A DNA stretch of 64,000 nt. It comes from Micromonospora sp. RHAY321 (GTDB lineage: Bacteria > Actinomycetota > Actinomycetes > Mycobacteriales > Micromonosporaceae). The position numbers and the translations under genes were made by a program. Shown in pieces: positions 57,726-64,000 of the stretch. Location of the stretch: the NCBI RefSeq assembly GCF_023896955.1, contig NZ_JAMHIW010000001.1:62001-126000 (forward strand). The letters are read 5' to 3'. Below the pieces are notes generated by a model that saw only the letters and a list, made by a program, of their open reading frames with translations, made no database searches and had not been told where the DNA came from. Position 1 is the stretch's first letter, and each line of letters opens with the position of its first letter.

Positions 57726-58852
57726 GCGGGGCCGTCCAGCGGGAACGTGGCTCGTACCGCGAACCCGCCGTCGTCACGGGCGGCGGCGTTCAGCACGCCG
57801 CCCAGTCCGGTGACCCGTTCCCGCATACCGCGCAGGCCCACACCGGGTGTCACCGGTCGGACCGACGACGCCTGGCCGTCGTCGATGACCGAGACGGTCA
57901 GCGTTGCCGGGGCGTACTCGACGGTGATCCGCGCGGTGGCGGGGCCGGCGTGGCGGGCCACGTTGGTCAGGGCCTCCTGGACGACCCGGTACCCGGCCTG
58001 GTCGACCTCGGCGGGCAGGTCGCGGCGCTCACCCGTGACGGTCACCTGCACCGGCACGCCCGCCGCCCGGGTCCGCTCGGCGAGCTCGTCCACACGGGCC
58101 AACCCGACGCAGTCCGCGGCGGAGGGCGAGCGCAGGACGTCCAGCGTCGACCGCAGTTCCCGCATCGCGGCGCTGCTGGCCTCCTGGATCGCCAGCAGCG
58201 TGGCCGACGGTTCCTCGCCGTGCTTGCGGGCCAGGTGCAGGGCGATCCCCGCCTGCACCTTGATGACGGAGATGCTGTGGGTCAGCGAGTCGTGCAGATC
58301 CCGGGCGATGCGCAGGCGCTCCTCCCCGGCGCGGCGCAACGCCATCTCCTCACGGGTGCGTTCGGCCTCGACCGCCCGCTGCTCGACCTGTTCCAGGTAC
58401 GCCCGACGCTGCCGGGCGACGAGCCCGGCGACGTTCGCGGCCACGAACCAGCCCAGCAGCAGGGCGCTGCGCTCGACGATCTGCTGACCGGGCCGCCCGG
58501 CGGGCGCGACCGAGATGTCGCGGGCCAGGAAACCGCCGAGGAAGACGACGCTGGCCAGGGCGGTGACCAACCGGTGCCCCCGCCAGGCGGCCACGTAGAC
58601 CGCGCCGAGGACGGGAAACGCGGCGGCCACCCCGGCGTGCACCCGCAGGTGGAGGCCCAGCATGGCGGCGGTCACCGCGATCAACGCCACCACCGGGTAG
58701 CGCCGACACACCGCCACGGCCGCCGCCATGACCACGATCAGGGCGACGTCGACCACCCGCACCGGTGCGGCGTCCGGCGCGATCACGGCGTTGGCGAACA
58801 GGAGGACGCCGAGGGTGAGACCGCTGAGGGCGTACGGCAGGTCGCGGCGCAT
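57722..58852 (-). CDS. NarL-type sensor histidine kinase (paralogue)
   Basis: This is a 376-residue kinase, the same size as the one at 52847-53977. The start is at ATG 58852; a longer frame to 59500 is not coding-like. Hydrophobic segments cover residues about 10-155, then the linker (AVEAERTREEMALRRAGEER), H187 in RDLHDSLTHS, the N box YRVVQEALTNVARHA, and the G box GVGLRGMRERVTGLGGVL. The kinase/regulator pair mirrors the other system on the far side of the MFS/LacI genes, in inverted orientation. The signal is unknown. Confidence 0.92.
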   Translation of the reverse strand: MRRDLPYALSGLTLGVLLFANAVIAPDAAPVRVVDVALIVVMAAAVAVCRRYPVVALIAVTAAMLGLHLRVHAGVAAAFPVLGAVYVAAWRGHRLVTALASVVFLGGFLARDISVAPAGRPGQQIVERSALLLGWFVAANVAGLVARQRRAYLEQVEQRAVEAERTREEMALRRAGEERLRIARDLHDSLTHSISVIKVQAGIALHLARKHGEEPSATLLAIQEASSAAMRELRSTLDVLRSPSAADCVGLARVDELAERTRAAGVPVQVTVTGERRDLPAEVDQAGYRVVQEALTNVARHAGPATARITVEYAPATLTVSVIDDGQASSVRPVTPGVGLRGMRERVTGLGGVLNAAARDDGGFAVRATFPLDGPA

Positions 58853-58996
58853 GGTCGAACTGTAGAACGGCCGTCGTGGCGGAAGCGTCCCGCGCGCGCA
58901 GTAGATGAGGCGTACTGCGGGCGCGGTATCGGCGGCGGGGCAAGTGCCTGCGGCGGCACGACGCTTTCGCGGCCCGCCGAGGCAAACATCGAGTCC

Positions 58997-59983
58997 ATGA
59001 CATACCGCTTCTTCGTTCCCCCTCCCCCGAAGGCCGCGACCGGCCTCACCGCGGAGGTCTACGGGCAACTGCGCGACGAGTTCCTCGGGCCGGCGCCCAC
59101 CTTCCAGGCACTGTCGGCCGTGCCGGAGGTGCTGGCCGCGACCTGGGCGCTGATGCGCGAGGCCCTGCTCGCCGGGGACGCGTCCCGGGTCGACCGCGAG
59201 GTCGTCGCGTCGGCGGTGTCGCGGGCCAACCGCTGCCGGTTCTGCGTCGACGCCCATGTGATGCTGCTGCACGCGCTGAGCGAGCACGAACTGGCCGAGG
59301 CCATCGCCGCGGGCGCAACGCCACCGGCGCCGGGGCACGCCGAACTCGTCGGATGGGCCGAGGCCAGCCGCAACCCGAAGGCCGCCGCCTGGACCAGCCC
59401 GTACCGCCCCGAGATCACCGGCACCCTGCTCGCCTTCCACTTCATCAACCGGGTCGTCTCGGCGCTCCTCGACCCGGATCTGCTGCCCGCCGGTCTGCAA
59501 CGCTCACGCGTGGTGCGCTCCGTCGGAGGTCGCCTCTACGCCAGGACTGCCCGGGAGCCGAAGGAGCCGGGCCGCGGTCTGTCGCTTCTCGACGCCGGCA
59601 CCACACCGCCGGCCTGGGCCGGGGACAGCCCGGTCGGCGTCGCGTACGCGGCGCTGCGCGACGCCGCCCTGCGAGGCGGTGAGCTGCTGGGCGACGTGGC
59701 CCGCCAGACCGTCACGGCGACCGTGCGCTGGGAGGACGGACGGCACCCGGACCGGCCCGCGGAGTGGGCCGCCGACCTGATCCGGGACCTGCCCGGCACG
59801 GACCGCGTCGGGACGCGCATCGCGCTCCTGGCGGCGTTCGCGCCCCACGCGATCCGAGCGGGCGACGTCGCGCTCTGGCGGCTCTCCCACCCGACCGACG
59901 CCGACCTCGTGCGGCTGGTCGCGTACGGCGCGATCGCGGCCACCGATCACGTTGCCCGGGCACTGGCCCCGGCTCATCTCTAG
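58997..59983 (+). CDS. AhpD/carboxymuconolactone decarboxylase-like protein
   Basis: This is a 328-residue protein with a single alkylhydroperoxidase D motif: SRANRCRFCVDAHVMLLHAL holds CxxC (the redox pair) followed by His, near residue 80. The remaining 200 residues are mostly helical (TGTLLAFHFINRVVSALLDP). AhpD-like proteins reduce peroxides through CxxC. The start at ATG 58997 gives MTYRFFVPPPPK. It leads a plus-strand operon: a DUF6220 membrane protein begins 9 bases after the stop and a multicopper oxidase overlaps that. A role in copper or oxidative stress defence is possible. Confidence 0.8.
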   Translation: MTYRFFVPPPPKAATGLTAEVYGQLRDEFLGPAPTFQALSAVPEVLAATWALMREALLAGDASRVDREVVASAVSRANRCRFCVDAHVMLLHALSEHELAEAIAAGATPPAPGHAELVGWAEASRNPKAAAWTSPYRPEITGTLLAFHFINRVVSALLDPDLLPAGLQRSRVVRSVGGRLYARTAREPKEPGRGLSLLDAGTTPPAWAGDSPVGVAYAALRDAALRGGELLGDVARQTVTATVRWEDGRHPDRPAEWAADLIRDLPGTDRVGTRIALLAAFAPHAIRAGDVALWRLSHPTDADLVRLVAYGAIAATDHVARALAPAHL

Positions 59984-59992
59984 GAGGTCCCC

Positions 59993-60439
59993 ATGCGCAA
60001 GGCCTTCGTCATCGTCAGCGTTCTGCTGCTCGTCTCATTCGCCCTGCAGTTCCTCTTCGCCGCCGTCGGCGCGTTCACCAAGCCCGCCGGCGACGGCGCA
60101 TACGCCCTGCACAGCTTCAACGGAATGGCGGTGATCCCCGTCCTGACCCTGCTCACCATCCTGCTCGCCGTGCTGGCGAGGGCGCCGGGCCGGCTCGTCG
60201 GACTGGCGATTCTGCCGCTCGGCCTCGTCCTCGTGCAGGTGCTCGTCGCCGCGCTCGCCAACGGATCCACCGACGCCGCTGGCGCCACCACCGCGTTCGG
60301 CCTCACCATCGGGGCACTGCACGCCCTCATCGGAATCATCGCGGTGCACGTCGTGGTCGGCGTCAGCCGGGGAGCGCAAAGGCTGGCCCAGCCGGCGCCG
60401 GCGGACGTCACTCCGACGGCCGTCAGGGAGCCGGCATGA
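59993..60439 (+). CDS. DUF6220 small membrane protein
   Basis: This 148-residue protein has four hydrophobic segments (about residues 5-27, 43-62, 67-87 and 101-123) of the DUF6220 type. ALHSFNGMAVIPVLTLLTIL and ALHALIGIIAVHVVVG carry paired histidines that could bind heme or metal, as in cytochrome b-like four-helix bundles. The ATG follows TAGGAGG. Its stop overlaps the multicopper oxidase start (ATGA), so the two proteins are made together and possibly form a membrane complex. Confidence 0.75.
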   Translation: MRKAFVIVSVLLLVSFALQFLFAAVGAFTKPAGDGAYALHSFNGMAVIPVLTLLTILLAVLARAPGRLVGLAILPLGLVLVQVLVAALANGSTDAAGATTAFGLTIGALHALIGIIAVHVVVGVSRGAQRLAQPAPADVTPTAVREPA

Positions 60440-62175
60440 CGACCGGCTCCCTGCTCGCGGCCGACCTCGTGATCGCGGTCCTCGCGGCCGCCGGGTGGCT
60501 GGGCGGCGGCGCCGCGGCGGCCGCCCGGCGCCGTCCCCTCGCGTTGGGACTGGCCGCCTTCGCGCTGCTCGCCACGCTGGCGCGCGCGGTCACCATCACC
60601 GCGCTGGCCCGCGCCGGCTGGTGGTTCGCGGCGGAGAAGGTTCTGGTCGCCGCGCCGCTGTCGCTCGCGGCGGTGGCCGCAGCCGGGCCGCGGCTGCTGC
60701 GGGCCCCGGCCGACATCCGGTCCGCCGCGGTCCCGCTCCTCTTCGCCGGGTACGCCGTGAGCGGCGGCCTGCTCGTCACCGTCCTGCACGGCTATCCGGC
60801 GTCGGCGGGCGCGGGGCTGCTCGCGGTCGCCGGGGTCGTCACGGCCACCGTGGTGTCGTGGCGCGTCCTCGGCCGGCGCCCGTCCCGGACGGTGTCCCGG
60901 GCGGCTGTCGTGGTGGCGGTGGCGGCGCTGGTGACCGGAACCGGGCTGGCCGCCGCTCCGGGCGCCGCTCCCGCCGTACCCCATGATCGTGAATATCGGG
61001 ATGCGCGGACCGCGGGCGAACCGACCAGGCGGTTCACCCTGACGGCCGGGACCGCCACGGTGAACGTCAGCGGCCGGGACGTCGCGGCGTGGGCGTTCAA
61101 CGCGCAGGTTCCCGGGCCGGAACTGACCGCCACCGTCGGCGACGTCCTGGAGGTGACGCTGCGCAACCGGGACATCGAGCGGGGCGTCACACTGCACTGG
61201 CACGGGTACGACGTGCCGAACGACCAGGACGGGGTACCCGGCGTGACGCAGGCGGCGGTGCTGCCCGGGCAGGAGTTCGTCTACCGGTTCCGCGCCGATC
61301 AGGCCGGGACCTACTGGTACCACACGCACGCGGTGTCCGACATTGGCGTGCGGAAGGGCCTCTACGGCGTCCTGGTGGTGCGCCCGGCACCGGTGACCGG
61401 CGTCGACGTCACGGTGCCGGTGCACACCCTGGACGGCCTCCCGCTGCCCGCGCCGAGAACCGAACCGGTCGAGGCGGGGACACCCGTGCGGCTGCGGCTG
61501 ATCAACACCGACAGCACGACGCACCGGTACGCCCTGGCCGGGACCCCGTTCCGGGTCGCCGCGATCGACGGCTCCGACCTGCGCGGCCCGACCTCGCTCG
61601 TGGACACCGCCGTGTTGATCCCGGCCGGGGGACGCTACGACCTGGTGTTCACCGCGCCCACCACACCGGTGGCGCTGTTCGTCGACGGACGGGCGGTCTA
61701 CTCGACCGGGGCGGTGCCGGCGACGCCCGGCGAATGGCCGATGCTGGATCCGCTCACCTACGGCGTCGGCTCACCGGTGCCCTGGACGCGGTTCGACAAG
61801 GAGTTCACGCTCGTCCTCGATCGGGGCCTCGACCTGTCCGGACTGCTTCCGCGGTACGCCCACACCGTCAACGGCGCCGCTGACCCGGACATCCCGCCCC
61901 AGGTCGTACGCCTCGGCGACGTCGTCGCGTTCACCATCGTGAACCGATCCCAGGTCGTGCACCCGTGGCACCTGCACGGACACCACGTCCTGGTGCTGTC
62001 CCGCAACGGGAAACCGGCGACCGGGAGCCCCTTGTGGCTGGACTCGTTCGACGTCCGTCCCGGCGAGGTCTGGAAGGTGGCGTTCCGGGCCGACAACCCC
62101 GGCATGTGGGCCAACCACTGCCACAACCTGGCCCATGCCGACGCCGGAATGACGCTGCACCTGATGTATTCCTGA
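60436..62175 (+). CDS. Membrane-anchored multicopper oxidase
   Basis: This 579-residue fusion has about five N-terminal hydrophobic segments (residues 1-170). A three-domain cupredoxin enzyme follows. The copper ligand sets are complete: HWHG, YWYHTH, HPWHLHGHH, and CHNLAHADAGM with the T1 Cys, His and Met axial ligand. The layout is that of laccase-like or CopA/PcoA-type cuproxidases, except that an integral-membrane part replaces the Tat signal. ATG overlaps the DUF6220 stop. It could oxidise Cu(I), phenols or an electron donor supplied through the membrane protein. The substrate is unknown. Confidence 0.85.
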   Translation: MTTGSLLAADLVIAVLAAAGWLGGGAAAAARRRPLALGLAAFALLATLARAVTITALARAGWWFAAEKVLVAAPLSLAAVAAAGPRLLRAPADIRSAAVPLLFAGYAVSGGLLVTVLHGYPASAGAGLLAVAGVVTATVVSWRVLGRRPSRTVSRAAVVVAVAALVTGTGLAAAPGAAPAVPHDREYRDARTAGEPTRRFTLTAGTATVNVSGRDVAAWAFNAQVPGPELTATVGDVLEVTLRNRDIERGVTLHWHGYDVPNDQDGVPGVTQAAVLPGQEFVYRFRADQAGTYWYHTHAVSDIGVRKGLYGVLVVRPAPVTGVDVTVPVHTLDGLPLPAPRTEPVEAGTPVRLRLINTDSTTHRYALAGTPFRVAAIDGSDLRGPTSLVDTAVLIPAGGRYDLVFTAPTTPVALFVDGRAVYSTGAVPATPGEWPMLDPLTYGVGSPVPWTRFDKEFTLVLDRGLDLSGLLPRYAHTVNGAADPDIPPQVVRLGDVVAFTIVNRSQVVHPWHLHGHHVLVLSRNGKPATGSPLWLDSFDVRPGEVWKVAFRADNPGMWANHCHNLAHADAGMTLHLMYS

Positions 62176-62260
62176 CGCAGAGGGGTGACCGGATGGCGGC
62201 AGCTACGCGTCCTGCTCCCCCGCCCGGCTGCGGCACTGCCACCGGCTCGTACCGACCTGA

Positions 62261-63034
62261 CTAGCCCGGGTAGGAGTCGCCAATCACCAGTTCCCGGATC
62301 TCGAGGATGCCCGGCCAGAACGGGGAGAGCGGGTCCTTACCGCGGCGCAGCCAGAGGGTCGTGCCGTCGGCGGACGTCGCGGTCTCGATGAGGTGGTCGG
62401 CGTCCGCCTCGATGCGGCCGGTCTCGACCGGGCCCAGGCCGAGCATCTGCGCCTCGGTCGGCAGGTCGGCGCGAGCGAGGTACAACAGGGCAGCGCGGCC
62501 CGGGTTCACGCTGACCGCAGCGGGCTCGATGCGGGCCAGCCACGGCTCCAGCGCCTCCACGGTCCCGGCGATCGTGGTCGCCGGGACGGTGACGAAGAGC
62601 CGCGCGACGACGTCGACCTCGGCCGGCCCGATCTCCAGGCGGCGGTCGGGGGTGAGGCCGGCGCCGTGGGTCGCGCCCTCCCAGCCCAGGTACTGGTCGG
62701 CCCGATCGATCATCAGGCGGGTGGCCGGCGGGCCGGACGGTGCTTCGAGGGTTTCGGCGTAGCGGACGTTCCGCGAGTAGACGAAGTCCTGCTCGCGCCA
62801 ACCGAAGCGGTGCAGCAGCCGGTGTGCCATGGCGTGCATGGCGCGTTCCTCGTTCACGGCGACGAGGGAGCCCGACAGCAGCAGGTCCGCGCGTTCGACG
62901 TCGACGTCTATGCCGTCGGCGCCGATCTCGTCGGCGAGCGGAGCGTATCGGCGCAGAGTTTCGGTGGCATTCGCTGTGCCGCGTTCCAGGCTGAGCATGG
63001 CCTTCATCGCGAACGGCGGCTTGTTCTTCGCCAC
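62261..63034 (-). CDS. Hypothetical protein, unrecognised family
   Basis: This 257-residue soluble protein starts at ATG 63034 with AAGGAGC ahead. It has good codon bias and no signal or membrane segment. Visible features are an amphipathic N-terminal helix (SLERGTANATETLRRYAPLAD), an acidic strand-like stretch (ADGIDVDVERADLLLSGSL), RRLEIGPAEVDVVARLFVTVP and a late TTLWLRRGKDPLSPFWPG. A mixed alpha/beta fold is likely. No known motif was found. It is convergent to the multicopper oxidase operon with 85 bases between the stops. Confidence 0.6.
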   Translation of the reverse strand: MAKNKPPFAMKAMLSLERGTANATETLRRYAPLADEIGADGIDVDVERADLLLSGSLVAVNEERAMHAMAHRLLHRFGWREQDFVYSRNVRYAETLEAPSGPPATRLMIDRADQYLGWEGATHGAGLTPDRRLEIGPAEVDVVARLFVTVPATTIAGTVEALEPWLARIEPAAVSVNPGRAALLYLARADLPTEAQMLGLGPVETGRIEADADHLIETATSADGTTLWLRRGKDPLSPFWPGILEIRELVIGDSYPG

Positions 63035-63393
63035 GAGTGCTCCTTACCGATAACGGGGCCTGGCGAACGAGGCCCGATTATCCAGGAGCCCGTCGGGGGG
63101 TGAGGCGGCCGATCGGCGAAATGTTGCAGCGCCCTCCGTCCTTGCCGAAGGTCAGGCTGCCGTTGCGCCGGGCTTGAGGCGCACCTCGCCCGCTCGGCGC
63201 GCTGCTGCTCCGGCTGCACTTCTACGCCGGCATCCTCTGGCCGGTGACAGCATCAGCCGACAGCGGGCATCCGGTCGGACATCCTCCTGCCTGGGCACCT
63301 ACCTTCGAGGCGATGGACCGGACAGCAGCGCAAGGGGTCACGTGATGACAATCGGGGGCGAGGCGTCGACCTCGCGGTGGGTTTCTGCGATGG
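63035..63393. other. Degenerate stretch between the hypothetical gene and the insertion element
   Basis: There is no intact gene here. One frame (63181-63250) reads PRPLGALLLRLHFYAGILWP, which resembles the start of the PepSY-associated membrane domain (LRxLHFYAG). It runs out after about 40 codons, so it looks like a leftover of a PepSY-TM gene broken by rearrangement. The left end of the insertion element probably lies in this interval, but I could not define its inverted repeat. Confidence 0.4.
63181..63250 (+). pseudogene. PepSY-associated transmembrane domain remnant
   Basis: A short reading frame contains LGALLLRLHFYAGILWPVTA. PepSY-TM proteins begin with a similar RxLHFYAGLxxAP helix. 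There is no start codon, no continuation and no PepSY domain, so only a scrap of a gene remains next to the insertion element. Confidence 0.3.
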
Positions 63394-64000
63394 GTGGAGC
63401 TGACCGACGGCGTCTCGGACGACCTGGGCCGAGATCGAACCGCTGCTGCCACCTCGACCGCCTCGCCGGCACCGGTTTACGGGCCGCAAGCCCCTCGACG
63501 ACCGCAAGGTGTTGTGCGGGATCCTGTTCGTGCTCTACACCACGATCCCGTGGGAGTACCTACCCCAAGAGCTCGGGTTCGGGTCGGGCATGGCCTGCTG
63601 GCGTAGGTTGCGGGACTGGAACGACGCCGACGTGTGGCAACGCCTGCACGAAGTCCTGCTCGGCAAGCTGAGAGCCGCCGACCAGCTCGACATGTCCCGG
63701 GCGGTGATCGACGGCACCCACATCCGGGCCCTCAAGGGCGGCCCAAAACCGGTCCAAGCCCGGTCGACCGCCGCAAGCCAGGCTCGAAACACCACGTCAT
63801 CACCGACGCAGGCGGCATCCCCCTCGCCGTCACACTCACCGGCGGCAACCGCCACGATGTAACCCAACTCCTGCCCCTGGTCGACAAGATCCCACCGATC
63901 AAGGGCATCCGAGGCCGACCGCGACAACGACCCGAGCGGATCTATGCCGACTGCGGCTACGACTACGACACGTACCACCGCGAGTTACGCGCCAAAGGCA
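63394..64000 (+). mobile_element. IS5-family insertion sequence, cut by the window edge
   Basis: Transposase sequence of the IS5/IS427-type begins near 63394 and runs off the right end. Three frames are used in succession. Frame 1 has VELTDGVSDDL. Frame 2 (from about 63422) has TWAEIEPLLPPRP, GRKPLDDRKVLCGILFVLYTT, IPWEYLPQELGFGSGMACWRR and the first catalytic Asp in VIDGTHIRALKGG. Then, through a slippery C-CCA-AAA at 63742-63748, frame 3 has PGSKHHVITDAGGIPLAVTL and RIYADCGYDYD with the second catalytic Asp. The final Glu lies outside the window. Confidence 0.8.
63394..64000 (+). pseudogene. IS5-family transposase, partial and with N-terminal frameshift
   Basis: The frame change at about 63421 looks like a plain one-base indel. 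VELTDGVSDD should join directly to WAEIEPLLPP, as in intact relatives, and there is no start codon in the second frame upstream, where a TGA stands at 63401. The second change (-1 at CCCAAAA, 63742-63748) sits on a canonical slippery heptamer and is probably programmed, as in many IS5-family elements. The first defect may make this copy inactive unless translation begins at the internal GTG at 63509. Confidence 0.6.

Noticed and set aside
1..64000. tRNA genes, rRNA genes and CRISPR arrays
   Set aside because: No cloverleaf-like sequences with TTCGAATC-type loops, no rRNA segments and no regularly spaced repeats were recognised on either strand.

Overview
The window is 64 kb of very GC-rich chromosome from a filamentous actinomycete, most likely a Micromonospora or close relative. 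The basis is third-position G/C use in nearly every gene, many GTG starts, an RbpA gene, a separate Lnt and polyprenol-phosphate-mannose synthase pair, a SigB/F-type sigma factor, PP2C-like and DUF6223-type proteins, and LacI/TetR/Lrp/HxlR regulators beside small catabolic or efflux units. No rRNA, tRNA, CRISPR array or prophage was seen. The only mobile element is a partial IS5-family insertion at the right edge. The genus is an inference from gene style.

Layout. 1-5 kb: tail of an aldo/keto reductase, a small anchored protein coupled to a zinc alcohol dehydrogenase, a frameshifted Lrp remnant and a DrrA/DrrB-like ABC exporter. 5-10 kb: a secreted cell-wall recycling operon (NagZ-like GH3, NamZ-like GH171, AmiE-like serine hydrolase). 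10-19 kb: small housekeeping and hypothetical genes, plus a TetR unit (flavin monooxygenase and SDR on one side, TetR and an MFS carrier on the other) with matching operator-like palindromes in front of both arms. 19-23 kb: rbpA with a SigR-like promoter, fxsA, ppm and lnt.

23.6-31.9 kb is the most distinctive block. It holds a lysine-aminomutase cluster: a divergent radical-SAM lysine 2,3-aminomutase (kamA), and a tightly coupled minus-strand operon of kdd, an amidohydrolase, kamD, kamE, a Kal-like hotdog protein and a MutL/GlmL-type ATPase. Key catalytic residues are visible, so the path lysine to beta-lysine to 3,5-diaminohexanoate to its 3-oxo product is well supported. The next enzyme of the clostridial pathway, Kce, is absent from the window, and an amidohydrolase lies in the operon.

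32-43.7 kb: LtrA, a PRC-barrel stress protein and a CsbD protein (each with a SigB-like promoter candidate), a polysaccharide deacetylase, an AraC/deazaflavin oxidoreductase/aldo-keto reductase group, a phosphatase, an Lrp regulator, an acyl-CoA dehydrogenase coupled to an M24 peptidase, and a secreted GH18-ricin chitinase. 43.7-52.6 kb: an HxlR-peroxiredoxin fusion divergent from an MFS pump, a DUF4037 protein, a 5'-3' exonuclease, a TetR/aldo-keto reductase pair with tandem operators, a SigB/F sigma factor and a PP2C-like protein. 52.8-58.9 kb: two paralogous two-component systems in inverted orientation flanking an MFS/LacI pair that shares a perfect 16-bp palindrome. 59-62.2 kb: an operon for an AhpD-like protein, a DUF6220 membrane protein and a membrane-anchored multicopper oxidase. 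The right edge holds an unrecognised protein, a PepSY-like scrap and the IS5 element.
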